Positions 6,226 through 15,438 of a stretch of DNA of 64,000 nt are shown here, one piece after another (positions within the stretch are counted from its first letter, which is position 1; every line of letters begins with the position of its first letter). The notes below the pieces were generated by a model. That model saw only the letters and a list, made by a program, of their open reading frames with translations, did not search any database and was not told the DNA's origin. The translations under genes were made by a program, and so were the position numbers. Source of the DNA: an uncultured Pelagibacteraceae bacterium (GTDB taxonomy: Bacteria; Pseudomonadota; Alphaproteobacteria; Pelagibacterales; Pelagibacteraceae); assembly GCA_902557235.1 (NCBI GenBank), contig CACDZR010000001.1, forward strand, positions 160,631 through 224,630. The letters run 5' to 3'.

Positions 6226-7227
6226 TTATAACCAGCTAGGAATAGGGAGGTTTTTTTCCTTTAAAAAAGATTTATTAAACATCTTTGAGTTGTATTTATC
6301 TGATCTATCACAAAGAATTGTGACTATCGTTTTTCCTGGGCCTAGCTCTTTTCCTAATCTAATTGCACCTGCAATATTTACTCCGCAACTAGTTCCTAAA
6401 CTTAATCCCTCATTTTGTATTAAATCATAAAGTACAGGTAAAGATTCTTGATCACTGATTGAAAAAGCACCATCAATTTTAGCTTCAGCAAAGTTTTTAG
6501 TTATTCTGCTTGAACCAATACCTTCAGTTATTGATCCACCCTCAGCTTTAAGTTCACCATTCATAATGTGATTATAAAGTGCAGAGCCTGTTGGATCTGA
6601 TAAATAAATTTTTATATTTTTATTTTTTTCTTTGAGAAATTTACTCACACCACCGATGGTGCCACCCGTTCCTGATGCGCAGACAAAGCCATCTACTTTA
6701 CCATCAGTTTGTTCCCAAATTTCTGGTCCAGTCGTTTCGTAATGACCTTTTGCATTAGCAGTATTATCAAACTGATTAGCCCAAACTACACCATTGTTAT
6801 TTGTACTTTTTAATTCTTCAGCAAGACGGCCTGCAACTTTTACATAGTTACCATCATCTTTATATGGCTTGGGTGGTACTAGTCTAAGATCTGCACCAAT
6901 ATTTTTTAAAGTATCTTTTTTTTCTTGGGTTTGGTTGTCATTCATTACAATAATTGTCTTATAACCTAGGGAATTTCCCAAAAGACATAAACCAATCCCT
7001 GTGTTACCCGCAGTACCTTCAACAACAATCCCACCTTCTGAAATTAATTTCTTTTCTTGTGCATCTTTTATTAGCGCAAGAGCAGCTCTATCTTTTACAG
7101 ATCCACCTGGATTTAGGTACTCCGCTTTTCCATAAATATTACATCCAGTGATCTCAGAGGCTGCTTTTAATTTTATTAAAGGTGTATTGCCAACCGACTC
7201 GATAAAATTATTTTTTATTTGTGACAT
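6226..7227 (-). CDS. cysK: cysteine synthase A (O-acetylserine sulfhydrylase)
   Basis: A 333-aa PLP enzyme that makes L-cysteine from O-acetylserine and sulfide in the cytoplasm. The PLP lysine is K45 in 'NPGGSVKDRAAL'. The substrate loop reads 'EGTAGNTGIGL' (usually TSGNTG, so Ser is replaced by Ala), and the phosphate-binding loop is 'ASGTGGTIGG'. It overlaps the stop of cysE by one base, giving a cysE-cysK operon. The two products form the cysteine synthase complex in other bacteria. SAR11 is known to depend on reduced sulfur, so sulfide here probably comes from organic sulfur. The C-terminus ('NLPIPSWL') is slightly extended. Confidence 0.93.
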   Translation of the reverse strand: MSQIKNNFIESVGNTPLIKLKAASEITGCNIYGKAEYLNPGGSVKDRAALALIKDAQEKKLISEGGIVVEGTAGNTGIGLCLLGNSLGYKTIIVMNDNQTQEKKDTLKNIGADLRLVPPKPYKDDGNYVKVAGRLAEELKSTNNNGVVWANQFDNTANAKGHYETTGPEIWEQTDGKVDGFVCASGTGGTIGGVSKFLKEKNKNIKIYLSDPTGSALYNHIMNGELKAEGGSITEGIGSSRITKNFAEAKIDGAFSISDQESLPVLYDLIQNEGLSLGTSCGVNIAGAIRLGKELGPGKTIVTILCDRSDKYNSKMFNKSFLKEKNLPIPSWL

Positions 7228-7796
7228 TAATCTTTATCTTTATCAGTAACAGCATAAGGTTGAAATCCTTTTGTAGCATCACCAACTCTTGTAGCTGGAA
7301 TTCCTACCATTATTGATTTCTCAGGAACATTTTTAGTAACCACTGCATTAGCACCGATTAAGGAATTCTTACCAATTGTTATTGGTCCTAAAATTTGAGC
7401 ACCAGATCCAATTACAACATTATCTTCTAAAGTTGGATGTCTTTTAGTATTTCTTTGATCATTAGTATTTATACTTGGAGCAATCCCGCCTAATGTAACA
7501 TTGTGATAAATTGTTACGTTATTGCCAATCTCAGACGTCTCGCCGATAACAACTCCCATACCATGATCAATAAATAAATTTTTTCCAATCTTTGCTTTTG
7601 GATGTATTTCTATTCCAGTTAAAAATCTTGAAAATTGAGAGATGATTCTTGCAATTAAATCAAATTTTGCAATTGCAAAAAAGTTTGCAATTTTATGAAA
7701 AAAAATTGCCTTAACTCCTGGATAAGTTAAGATAAGACTTATCTTAGATTTTGCCGCAGGATCTCTGTCTATTATAGATTGTAAAAAATCATTCAT
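7227..7796 (-). CDS. cysE: serine O-acetyltransferase
   Basis: A 189-aa short-type (EpsC-like) serine acetyltransferase that makes O-acetylserine from serine and acetyl-CoA, the step before CysK. A short helical N-terminal part (residues 1-60) is followed by the left-handed beta-helix hexapeptide domain ('[21 protein letters not shown]', '[23 protein letters not shown]'). Catalytic His is in '[10 protein letters not shown]'. It lacks the long N-terminal domain of the 270-aa E. coli enzyme. The C-terminus ends 'YAVTDKDKD' without the usual terminal isoleucine that docks into CysK, so complex formation may be weak. It is upstream of and translationally coupled to cysK. Confidence 0.92.
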   Translation of the reverse strand: MNDFLQSIIDRDPAAKSKISLILTYPGVKAIFFHKIANFFAIAKFDLIARIISQFSRFLTGIEIHPKAKIGKNLFIDHGMGVVIGETSEIGNNVTIYHNVTLGGIAPSINTNDQRNTKRHPTLEDNVVIGSGAQILGPITIGKNSLIGANAVVTKNVPEKSIMVGIPATRVGDATKGFQPYAVTDKDKD

Positions 7797-7810
7797 ATAA
7801 TTTTGTCAGC

Positions 7811-7839
7811 TTGATAAAAATATTTAATCTCTATATAGT
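7811..7839 (+). promoter_or_regulatory. sigma-70 type promoter for the VOC gene
   Basis: TTGATA (-35) and TATAGT (-10) separated by 17 bases, ending 29 bases before the ATG at 7869. A Shine-Dalgarno-like AAAGGAG follows. It matches the standard housekeeping promoter layout; in an AT-rich genome chance matches occur, so the call rests on exact spacing and position. Confidence 0.55.
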
Positions 7840-7868
7840 GTTTAAAAACAGTATTTAAAGGAGTAATA

Positions 7869-8279
7869 ATGTACAAAAACACTAATTGTTTTCATCTAGC
7901 AATCCCTTGTGGAGATCTAGAAACAGCAAAAAAATTTTATAGCGAAACTTTAGGCTGCCGACTTGATAATTCAGCACAAGAGTGGGCTGATGTTGATTTT
8001 TGGGGAAATGAACTAACTCTCCATGCAAGTGAACACAAACTAGATAATGAGAGACACGATGTAGATATGGGAAATGTTTCTGTTCCACATTTTGGAGTTC
8101 ATTTATCAAGAAAAGATTTTGATACTTTAAAGAATAGATTGAAAGAAAAAGGTGCAAAATACTATGATGAACCTTATCTAAGATTTAAAGGAACAAAATA
8201 CGAGCAAGAAACATTTTTTGTAAAAGACCCTAACGAAAATATTCTAGAGATTAAAACTTTAACAGCTAATCCAGAGTAA
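7869..8279 (+). CDS. VOC family (glyoxalase/dioxygenase fold) protein
   Basis: A 136-aa vicinal-oxygen-chelate protein with two paired beta-alpha-beta-beta-beta halves: 'FHLAIPCGDLETAKKFYSETLG' at the start and 'HFGVHLSRKDFDTLKNRLKEKG' plus 'EQETFFVKDPNENILEIKT' later. Candidate metal ligands are the His in 'CFHLAIP', His in 'VPHFGVHL' and Glu in 'NILEIKT'. The family covers lyases, dioxygenases and resistance proteins, so the substrate cannot be named. A strong Shine-Dalgarno (AAAGGAG) and a promoter precede it. The LysE-type gene starts 11 bases after its stop and may be co-transcribed. Confidence 0.87.
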   Translation: MYKNTNCFHLAIPCGDLETAKKFYSETLGCRLDNSAQEWADVDFWGNELTLHASEHKLDNERHDVDMGNVSVPHFGVHLSRKDFDTLKNRLKEKGAKYYDEPYLRFKGTKYEQETFFVKDPNENILEIKTLTANPE

Positions 8280-8290
8280 TCTGAATTTAG

Positions 8291-8905
8291 ATGGAATACC
8301 TGGTATTAGGTTTTATTACCGGGCTTAGTTTAATTTTAGCTATTGGCGCTCAAAATATCTTTGTAATAGAGCAGGGGCTTAAAAAACAGTATGTTTTTTT
8401 AGTCTGTTTAATTTGCTCCTTTTCAGACCTCATTTTAATATTTTCAGGCATTCTTCTATTCCACTTTTTCCATCAATACTTCAATATATTTTTAGAGCTA
8501 ACTTTAAACATCTGTTTAATAATTTTTTTAATCTATTTTATATATTCAAAAATCAAATCTTTTAGCGTTAGTGCTAATTTTAATATTGAAAAAAAAGAGA
8601 CCACCAGTACCAAGATTATATTGAAGACCCTTGGTTTCACTTATCTAAATGCACATGTTTATTCTGATACAGTTTTCTTTTTGGGAAATTTTTCAAAAAA
8701 TTTTTTATTTGATGAAAAAATTTACTTCGGTATTGGTGCATCTATAGCTTCGTTTATATTTTTTTTTTTACTGGGTTATTTATCGGTATATTTTTCAAGG
8801 TATGCTCAGAGTGACAAAACATGGAAATATATTAACGGATTCATTATTGGTTTCATGTCTTTACTCACAATTTATATCATTAAAGAAACAGTATATTTTC
8901 TTTAA
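8291..8905 (+). CDS. LysE/ArgO family amino acid exporter
   Basis: A 204-aa inner-membrane protein with about six helices. The N-terminal signature 'AIGAQNIFVIEQGLKKQY' is typical of LysE/ArgO, which export basic amino acids such as arginine or lysine. The middle 'YLNAHVYSDTVFFLG' corresponds to the conserved 'LNPHVYLDTV' segment of ArgO, here with NAHVY. The central loop ('FNIEKKETTSTK') is short and charged. It follows the VOC gene by 11 bases. Relief from intracellular amino acid build-up is the usual role; the substrate here is not known. Confidence 0.88.
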   Translation: MEYLVLGFITGLSLILAIGAQNIFVIEQGLKKQYVFLVCLICSFSDLILIFSGILLFHFFHQYFNIFLELTLNICLIIFLIYFIYSKIKSFSVSANFNIEKKETTSTKIILKTLGFTYLNAHVYSDTVFFLGNFSKNFLFDEKIYFGIGASIASFIFFFLLGYLSVYFSRYAQSDKTWKYINGFIIGFMSLLTIYIIKETVYFL

Positions 8906-8973
8906 CTAGTAGAGTTTTTGAATGACAATTATAGCGCATGTTAAAATCTTAATTTCAAATTAATCTGATTAAT

Positions 8974-9432
8974 ATGCTGTTAAGAAGAAAATTTTTAAAA
9001 TTGTTGGGTCTCTCTATACTTTTTGTATCATTACCTTATCAATTGTTAAGATCAGCAACAAAAAAGATTATAAATCCTGATCTCAGTAAAGCCCAAAAAG
9101 ATATAATGTTTAATGAGGGTACTGAGAGGCCATTTACCAGTGAATTACTTCAAGAAAAAAGAGAGGGTTTTTATCATTGTGCAAACTGTGGAGCAAAATT
9201 ATTTTCATCAAAGTCAAAGTTTGATAGTGGAACAGGTTGGCCTTCTTTTTCTGAGGCTTTGCCAGGTGCATTTAAAACTAAGATTGACTATTCCTTTGGC
9301 ATGAAAAGAATTGAATATCATTGCGCAAACTGTGGTGCACATCATGGTCATGTTTTTTTAGATGGACCTACCGCTACGGGAAAAAGATTTTGTAATAATG
9401 GATTGTGTTTAATTTTTATTCCAGAGGATTAA
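8974..9432 (+). CDS. msrB: membrane-anchored or exported methionine-(R)-sulfoxide reductase
   Basis: A 152-aa MsrB that reduces methionine-R-sulfoxide in proteins. Two zinc CxxC pairs are present ('CANCGAKLF' and 'CANCGAHHGHVF'), along with the substrate motif 'FDSGTGWPSF' and the catalytic cysteine in 'KRFCNNGLCL'. An N-terminal basic-hydrophobic stretch ('RRKFLKLLGLSILFVSLPYQLL') precedes the domain, so the enzyme is probably exported or anchored in the periplasmic face of the inner membrane. The RRKFLK start resembles a Tat signal but is not a canonical SRRxFLK. It converges on the HpsN-like gene with a 4-base overlap. Confidence 0.92.
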   Translation: MLLRRKFLKLLGLSILFVSLPYQLLRSATKKIINPDLSKAQKDIMFNEGTERPFTSELLQEKREGFYHCANCGAKLFSSKSKFDSGTGWPSFSEALPGAFKTKIDYSFGMKRIEYHCANCGAHHGHVFLDGPTATGKRFCNNGLCLIFIPED

Positions 9433-10715
9433 TTAGAAAAACCATATTTTCTTAGTCTTACATCACCTGTCCTTGCATGAGCTTCCATTCCTTCATATCT
9501 AGAAATTCTAGCTGCAGCAGCACCAACTAACTCAGTAGATTCTTTAGTCATTCTTTGAAAACTTAATGTTTTAATAAATTTTCCAACAAACAATCCACCT
9601 GTATATCTTCCTGCACCTTTAGTTGGTAAGATATGATTTGTACCAGAACATTTGTCGCCGTATGCAACAGTTGTTTCTTCACCCACAAATAACGATCCAT
9701 AATTTGTTAATCTTTCATGAAACCATTCTAAGTTTTCGGTTTGTACTTCTAAATGTTCAGGCGCATATTCGTCACTGACTTTAACTATTTCTTCATTAGT
9801 GTCACAAAGAATTACTTCACCATAATCTCTCCAGGCTGCTTCAGCACTTGTTCTAGGGACTTCTGGAAGTTCTGCGATTAATTCTGGAACTCGTTTCATC
9901 ACTTTTTCGGCTAATTCTTTACTAGTTGTATAAAGCCAACATGGTGAGTTATATCCATGCTCTGCTTGTCCTACTAAATCTACAGCAACAATTTCTGGAT
10001 CAGCTTTAGCATCTGCTATAATTCCTATTTCAGTTGGTCCTGCAAATAGATCAATACCAACTTTTCCATATAAAATTCTTTTAGCCTCAGCTACAAATTG
10101 ATTTCCTGGGCCAACTATAATATCTGCAGGAGGATTTTTAAATAATCCATTGGTCATTGCTGCAATTGCAGGAACACCACCTAAATTTAAGATAACATCC
10201 GCACCGCAAAGATCAGCCGTGTATACAATAGTAGGGTGGGCACCAACACCTTCTTTAGGAGGACTACATGCAATAATATTTTTTACTCCAGCAACTTTTG
10301 CTGTAGTTACACTCATTACAGCAGAAGCAATGTGAGCATATCTTCCGCCTGGAATGTAGCAACCTGCTGTATTTACAGGTACTAATTTTTGACCTGCATA
10401 CAAACCATCAGAAAGCTCTACTTCAAAGTCTTGCCCATAATTTTTTAATTGTGCTTCAGCAAATTTTCTAACTCGATCAAATGAAAACCTAATATCATCT
10501 TTGGTTTTTTGATCTAAAGTTTTTTTAATTTCCTCAATTTTGTCTTTTGATACTATAATATCTCCATCATACTTATCGAATTTTTTAGTTAAATCGATGC
10601 AACCTTGTTCTTTTGTTGTTTCGATATTCTTTAGTAAATCTTGAACTATTCCAGTTGTCTTATTGTCGTCAGTTGACGATGTTTTTGGAGATTTTTTTAA
10701 ATAAGTAATTGCCAT
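9429..10715 (-). CDS. hpsN: HisD-family dehydrogenase, probable sulfopropanediol 3-dehydrogenase (HpsN-like)
   Basis: A 428-aa histidinol-dehydrogenase-family enzyme. The HisD-type zinc ligands are kept: Gln and His in 'GQAEHGYNSP', Asp in 'AYGDKCSGTNH', His in 'EGMEAHART'. Several stretches differ from true HisD and match the HpsN subgroup as I recall it: the start 'MAITYLKK', 'GGRYAHIASAVMS', and 'KGAGRYTGGLFVGKFIKT'. HpsN oxidises 2,3-dihydroxypropane-1-sulfonate (DHPS) with two NAD+ to sulfolactate. The neighbouring sulfolactate/malate-type dehydrogenase and tau transporter support a sulfonate role over histidine synthesis. A gap of 61 bases separates it from the upstream phosphate acyltransferase gene. 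Confidence 0.75.
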   Translation of the reverse strand: MAITYLKKSPKTSSTDDNKTTGIVQDLLKNIETTKEQGCIDLTKKFDKYDGDIIVSKDKIEEIKKTLDQKTKDDIRFSFDRVRKFAEAQLKNYGQDFEVELSDGLYAGQKLVPVNTAGCYIPGGRYAHIASAVMSVTTAKVAGVKNIIACSPPKEGVGAHPTIVYTADLCGADVILNLGGVPAIAAMTNGLFKNPPADIIVGPGNQFVAEAKRILYGKVGIDLFAGPTEIGIIADAKADPEIVAVDLVGQAEHGYNSPCWLYTTSKELAEKVMKRVPELIAELPEVPRTSAEAAWRDYGEVILCDTNEEIVKVSDEYAPEHLEVQTENLEWFHERLTNYGSLFVGEETTVAYGDKCSGTNHILPTKGAGRYTGGLFVGKFIKTLSFQRMTKESTELVGAAAARISRYEGMEAHARTGDVRLRKYGFSN

Positions 10716-10776
10716 TAATAAACTTCTATAATTGGTAGCTATTTAAGACAAATATAATTTTAATGCAATCAAACAT

Positions 10777-11688
10777 TTAATCTAATGCAACTACAGCTGC
10801 AGCAATCGAAGCTAATCTAGCAGGTGCTTCATCTGAACGACTAGTTATCACCACAGGTACTTTACCACCTACAACTACTCCAGCAGCACATGCGCCACTA
10901 AAATAGATCAACATCTTTACTAATGCATTGCCTGTCTCTACACTAGGTACCAATAAAACATCTGCAATTCCTGCAACATCATTTTTTATACCTTTAATAG
11001 TTGCAGATTTTTTCGAAATACTATTATCAAAAGCTAAAGGTCCAAATACATCTGCATTTAAATTTTCATTTTTTGCAAGGTTTGTAATTTCTTCAGCTTC
11101 TTTAGAACTTGGAACACTGTCTAAAACCTCCTCTGTTGCAGATAACACTGCAATTTTTGGTCTTTCAATTCCAATTCTGTGAGAAAAATTAATCACGTTT
11201 TTTAAGATATGCATTTTGGTTTTTACATTAGGCAAAACATTTAAAGCGCCATCTGTAATTATTAAAGGTTTATCATCTTTTCCTAAAGTCATGTGCCATA
11301 TATGACTTAGTCTTGTTTTACCTAATAAGTTGTATTCTCTTTTTAAAACTTCTTTCATCAAGATATCTGTATGGATGTGACCTTTAACTATGATTTTAAT
11401 TTTTCCTTCACTAGCAAGTTTTGCAGCTATACCCGCTGTATTATTTTCAACTGGTTCATTTATAATTTCATATTTTGAAATATCCCACTTAATATCTTCA
11501 GCACATTTAATAATTTCTTTTTCGTCTCCTATAAAAATTGGATCAATTAAATTTTCTTTAACTGCATCTTGAACAGATAACATTGGTAATGGTTTTCCAG
11601 CATTAACAATACCAGCTTTTACTCCTTTATTTTTAAGTGCAGCATTCAATAGATTATTTGGAACAACAATTTCTTTATTTGAAAGCAT
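10777..11688 (-). CDS. pta: phosphate acetyl/butyryltransferase family protein (Pta-like)
   Basis: A 303-aa single-domain phosphotransacylase without the long N-terminal part of E. coli Pta. It resembles the C-terminal domain of 'enoyl-CoA hydratase/phosphate acetyltransferase' proteins: 'KGHIHTDILMKEVL' and 'LITDGALNVLPN' in the middle, and 'GPLAFDNSISKKSA', 'VPSVETGNALVKML' and 'VVVGGKVPVVITSRSD' toward the end. It would convert acetyl-phosphate and CoA to acetyl-CoA. In taurine and sulfonate pathways this follows Xsc, which makes acetyl-phosphate and sulfite; xsc is not seen here. It lies 2 bases after the Ldh-type dehydrogenase gene. Confidence 0.85.
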   Translation of the reverse strand: MLSNKEIVVPNNLLNAALKNKGVKAGIVNAGKPLPMLSVQDAVKENLIDPIFIGDEKEIIKCAEDIKWDISKYEIINEPVENNTAGIAAKLASEGKIKIIVKGHIHTDILMKEVLKREYNLLGKTRLSHIWHMTLGKDDKPLIITDGALNVLPNVKTKMHILKNVINFSHRIGIERPKIAVLSATEEVLDSVPSSKEAEEITNLAKNENLNADVFGPLAFDNSISKKSATIKGIKNDVAGIADVLLVPSVETGNALVKMLIYFSGACAAGVVVGGKVPVVITSRSDEAPARLASIAAAVVALD

Positions 11689-11690
11689 AA

Positions 11691-12731
11691 TTATTTCTTA
11701 AGTATTTCTAATTCTTCTTTGATAATTTTAGAAATTTTAATTTCTTTATTTAAATTCATTTTGTATCTTTTATATTTATTTTGTCCTGGATACATTATTT
11801 CTTTTACTCCTTTAACTTTAGGTAATCTTTTAACTTTTTTAATATTGTCTTTAATTCTGTTGTTATAATCTTTTACAAACAAATTTGTTTTAAATGTGAT
11901 GAATAAATGCCCAATATTTTGTGGTCCACTAAAATCTTCAAAAGGATCTTTAACTCTGCCAGCGTGATTACCACCTGTCAAAACACCACTCAATATATCA
12001 ACCATCCACGCTAATCCTGAACCTCTAAATCCTGCAATTGGCAACTGAACACCTTTAAGAGCTTTATTAGCATCAGTTGTTGGTTTACCAAATTTATCTA
12101 AGGCAACACCGATTGGTAGCTTCTGATTATTTTTTGATGCAAATCTGATCTTACCTCTATTTATCATTGAGATTGATGTGTCTAAAATAAAAGGTGCCTT
12201 TGATCCACTTGGAGTTCCAAAACAAATAGGATTTGTACCAAATAAACTTTTAATAGCTCCATGTGGGGCTATGGCTGGTGGGGCATTAGTATAAATCATT
12301 GTAACTAAATTTTTTTTTACAGCTTGCTCGGCATAATATCCAGAGAGTCCATAGTGACCACTATTTCTAACAGCAACTAAACCTATCCCAGTTTTTTTTG
12401 CATTTGAAATTGCTTTTTTTATAGCCATATCAGCTGCAACAAACCCAATACTATCATCGGCATCAATATGTGAAATTGATTGAGAAATCTTTTTAATTTT
12501 TATTTTAGGTTTTGGGTTAATTACTTTTTTGGATATTCGATCACAATACATCTTTAGTCGTGAAAGACCATGTCCATAAGCGCCGACCAATTCTGCATTA
12601 ATTAAAGCTTTTGCAGAAATTTTTGCATGATCTTGATTAAGACCAAATTTTTTAAATATCTTGGTAATTTCCTTTGTTAGAATAACAGCTTTCAACTTAA
12701 CCTTTTCCACGCCATGGGATTGTTTTATCAA
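11691..12731 (-). CDS. malate/L-lactate/sulfolactate dehydrogenase family protein (ComC-like)
   Basis: A 346-aa NAD(P)-dependent dehydrogenase of the LDH2/MDH2 (ComC, YlbC) fold, not the Rossmann lactate dehydrogenase. Signature segments are 'AELVGAYGHGLSRLKMYCDRI', 'VRNSGHYGLSGYYAEQA' (catalytic His), 'NAPPAIAPHGA' and 'LFGTNPICFGTP'. Sulfolactate, malate, ureidoglycolate and others are family substrates; between an HpsN-like and a Pta-like gene, sulfolactate to sulfopyruvate is the best guess. The ATG at 12731 overlaps tauC by 35 bases. A TTG at 12695, just past the tauC stop and 5 bases after AAAGG, would give a more usual 334-aa N-terminus. Confidence 0.83.
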   Translation of the reverse strand: MIKQSHGVEKVKLKAVILTKEITKIFKKFGLNQDHAKISAKALINAELVGAYGHGLSRLKMYCDRISKKVINPKPKIKIKKISQSISHIDADDSIGFVAADMAIKKAISNAKKTGIGLVAVRNSGHYGLSGYYAEQAVKKNLVTMIYTNAPPAIAPHGAIKSLFGTNPICFGTPSGSKAPFILDTSISMINRGKIRFASKNNQKLPIGVALDKFGKPTTDANKALKGVQLPIAGFRGSGLAWMVDILSGVLTGGNHAGRVKDPFEDFSGPQNIGHLFITFKTNLFVKDYNNRIKDNIKKVKRLPKVKGVKEIMYPGQNKYKRYKMNLNKEIKISKIIKEELEILKK

Positions 12732-14622
12732 TAATTTTTCTTAGCGTTATATCAAATAACAATCCAAGCATTCCCATAATAAAAATTGTTATCCAAATTA
12801 CTTCATATTGAAAATATTTTTTAGCTACATTTTCTACAAAGCCAATACCAGTAGTACCTGCTAAAAATTCTGCCGCCACCAATGTCCCCCAACACATACC
12901 TACTGCTACTCTTATACCTGTGAGTATTTCTGGTAATGAATTTGGAAAAATTACATGTCTTAATATTTGTCTTTTAGATGCCCCCAAAGAGTGAGCTGCA
13001 TGAATTTTCGATAATTGAGTTCCTGATGCACCTGCTCTTGCAGAAATAATCATTATAGATAACGAGACCATGAACAATAAAAATACTTTTCCAGTATTAT
13101 CAATTCCTAACACTGAAATTATAAGTGGAGCCCAAGCAAGCGGAGGAACAGGTCTATAAAGCTCAATTAGAGGATCAAAAAAACCTTTTGCAAATCTATT
13201 TAAACCCATAAATAAACCTAAAGGCACTCCAATCAATATTCCAAAAACTAAACCTAAGAAAACTCTTAAAAAAGAGTCCCAAATATGTCCGTAGGGAACA
13301 GGTACTTTAAATAAATTAAAGTCTCCTGTAACAATTTTTAGAACACCACCTTTGAAGTTTTGTTTAACTATTCCATCTTTACTATGAACAGGATATTCAC
13401 CTGGCAAAATATCTGCAATCCAGTCTGGCAAAATAAAGCCAATCATTTTGCTTACATCAACCATTTGTATCCACAATAAAGGAATATCTTTGTAACCCAC
13501 ACTTGGTTTTGACATTAATATGAATTTATTGAACGTATCGGATGGTTTAGGCAACCATCTACCTGAGCCTTGCTCTGAACAACTTGGACCACTAGCAACA
13601 ATAGTTCCTGCAGGAAATAAAAAAATATCAATTAATCTCAAACCACCTTGCTCTTCTTTTTGAGCGTTATCAAATTTGACAATTGCCGCCTGCATCTTAT
13701 CTAATGCATTTGGAGGGTAGATACTTGCAAATTCAATTCTTCTAGCAATCTTAACAATATTTTTTGCGTATGTTGAAGCTACTTCATCACTATCACTTAA
13801 ATCTTTCCTATAAGTCTTAATTTCTTCTTTAAGCTCTTTTATCTTGCTTTTAAATTGAGGGTTATGATTTCTTAACTTGAAAAATTCTTCACTTATTAAA
13901 TTTAATTCTTGAGCTGCGGTGTGAAATTTTAAACCTCTATATGTTGCAGGAACCAAAGGTACCTCTAATGTATTTTCAATAGAGCCTGAACCAGCATCCA
14001 CTTTAGTAATACCCCAACCACCTTCTTCTTCCACTGCTTTTAGTCTTTCATTAAGTTCTTGTTCAGTTTCAAATGGATAATCAGATTTTTGGAAATTTTC
14101 AGTTAAAAGATTAATTTTTCCAGTGATATCATCTATTTTTTGCTGGGTTTCTATTTCTAACAAATCTTCATTTGTAAGTAATGGGATAAGTTCATTAGTT
14201 TTACTTATATAACTGATTAGTATTGTTTTTTGTTGGCTATTTAGTTCTCCAGAATTTTGGATCTCATTTTGAATTAATTTTAAATTTTTATTCTCTTTTT
14301 TGATTTGTGAAGTACTTTTAAACTCTCTTTCTTCTATTGGAAATTGATATTTTAATCCAAGTAAAGAGTCGTTAACTTTTGCAACTTGGCATAGCTCATT
14401 AGCGGATTTTGGATAAAATCCTTTAGCAATATCCCAGGAATAATAGAGCCAAATTAAAAGTAAAAAACTACTTCCAACAATTACCCAGTGAGTACCCCCT
14501 AACGCTCTCTCAGGATTTCCAAATACTGCGTCTACTTTTTCAGTTCTTATTAATCTTCTTCCATAAAGAATACAGCCGACTACAGCAAAGAATATTAGAA
14601 AAGTTAATATTTGAGTTAACAT
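12697..14622 (-). CDS. tauC: taurine/nitrate/sulfonate-type ABC permease with large N-terminal extension
   Basis: A 641-aa inner-membrane permease, more than twice the usual ~260 aa. Residues ~430-641 are the normal SsuC/TauC domain, with the ATPase-contact EAA loop 'AAHSLGASKRQILRHVIFP'. The first ~430 residues hold two helices (about 3-22 and 45-66), a long polar coiled-coil-prone part rich in E, K, Q and N (to ~300), and 'LIDIFLFPAGTIVASGPSCSEQ' followed by 'RWLPKPSDTFNKF'. The extension is probably periplasmic and may contact the binding protein. The gene directly follows tauB and feeds into the Ldh-type gene by overlap. The fusion looks genuine: one open frame with no repeat or stop. Confidence 0.87.
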   Translation of the reverse strand: MLTQILTFLIFFAVVGCILYGRRLIRTEKVDAVFGNPERALGGTHWVIVGSSFLLLIWLYYSWDIAKGFYPKSANELCQVAKVNDSLLGLKYQFPIEEREFKSTSQIKKENKNLKLIQNEIQNSGELNSQQKTILISYISKTNELIPLLTNEDLLEIETQQKIDDITGKINLLTENFQKSDYPFETEQELNERLKAVEEEGGWGITKVDAGSGSIENTLEVPLVPATYRGLKFHTAAQELNLISEEFFKLRNHNPQFKSKIKELKEEIKTYRKDLSDSDEVASTYAKNIVKIARRIEFASIYPPNALDKMQAAIVKFDNAQKEEQGGLRLIDIFLFPAGTIVASGPSCSEQGSGRWLPKPSDTFNKFILMSKPSVGYKDIPLLWIQMVDVSKMIGFILPDWIADILPGEYPVHSKDGIVKQNFKGGVLKIVTGDFNLFKVPVPYGHIWDSFLRVFLGLVFGILIGVPLGLFMGLNRFAKGFFDPLIELYRPVPPLAWAPLIISVLGIDNTGKVFLLFMVSLSIMIISARAGASGTQLSKIHAAHSLGASKRQILRHVIFPNSLPEILTGIRVAVGMCWGTLVAAEFLAGTTGIGFVENVAKKYFQYEVIWITIFIMGMLGLLFDITLRKIIDKTIPWRGKG

Positions 14623-15420
14623 TTAATTATCTTTTCCCATAATTTCCTCTTCCATGTTCCAGATCATTTCAAGGATTTCTTCTCGTTTTTGAGAAAACTC
14701 TTTGTTTTTTTTAATTTCCCTCAGGTCCTCTTTTAATCCCATTGAAGCGAATGGAAGATTATATTCTTTATGTATCCTTCCTGGTCTGGGAGCCATTACA
14801 TATAATCTTTCACCTAGAAGTAAGGCTTCCTCAACCGAGTGAGTAATAAGAATAATTGTTTTACCAGTTTCTTTCCAAATTTTTAAAACGAGGGACTGCA
14901 TTTTTTCTCTTGTAAGAGCATCAAGGGCTCCTAATGGTTCATCCATTAAAATCAAATCTGGATTATTGATTAGACATCTTGCAAGAGCAACTCTCTGCTG
15001 CATTCCTCCAGATAGCTGATAAGTTGGAGTATTTCCAAAACCTTTTAATCCAACAATCTCTAACCATTCATCAACTTTTTTCTGAGTTTCAATTGGATCT
15101 TCTTTTTTCATTCTTAATCCAAAGTTGACATTTTCAGCAACTGTTAGCCATTCAAACAGAGCACCTTGTTGAAAAACCATTCCCCGTTCAACTCCTGGTC
15201 CATCAATTTCTTTGTTATTTAAAGTAATACTTCCTGAAGTTGGTCTAATAAATCCTGCAGTAATATTTAATAATGTAGTCTTTCCACAACCAGACGGCCC
15301 AAGAACAGTAAGAAGTTCTCCTTTTTTAAGAGTAAAATTTAAATCTTTTAATGCATGAACAGTTTCTCCTTTAGGAGTTTTAAAAATCATGTTTAGATTT
15401 TGTGAAATTAAATCACTCAT
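14623..15420 (-). CDS. tauB: taurine/sulfonate-type ABC transporter ATP-binding protein
   Basis: A 265-aa ABC ATPase of the TauB/SsuB/NrtD type. It has Walker A 'GPSGCGKTT', the Q-loop in 'MVFQQGALFEW', signature 'LSGGMQQRVALARCL', Walker B 'LILMDEPLGALD' and the switch His in 'ILITHSVEEA'. It powers import through the neighbouring TauC-like permease. Its stop and the tauC start are adjacent. A strong terminator-like hairpin lies between tauA and this gene, so the ATPase and permease are probably made at lower levels than the binding protein. Substrate specificity rests on TauA, not on this subunit. Confidence 0.94.
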   Translation of the reverse strand: MSDLISQNLNMIFKTPKGETVHALKDLNFTLKKGELLTVLGPSGCGKTTLLNITAGFIRPTSGSITLNNKEIDGPGVERGMVFQQGALFEWLTVAENVNFGLRMKKEDPIETQKKVDEWLEIVGLKGFGNTPTYQLSGGMQQRVALARCLINNPDLILMDEPLGALDALTREKMQSLVLKIWKETGKTIILITHSVEEALLLGERLYVMAPRPGRIHKEYNLPFASMGLKEDLREIKKNKEFSQKREEILEMIWNMEEEIMGKDN

Positions 15421-15438
15421 AAAGAAGCTTTATATTTG

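Noticed and set aside
6213-6236. CTGGT-N13-ACCAG and GTTATTATAAC dyads at the cysK 3' end
   Set aside because: Only a 5-bp stem with a large loop and no T-tract; partly coding. Not enough for a terminator call.
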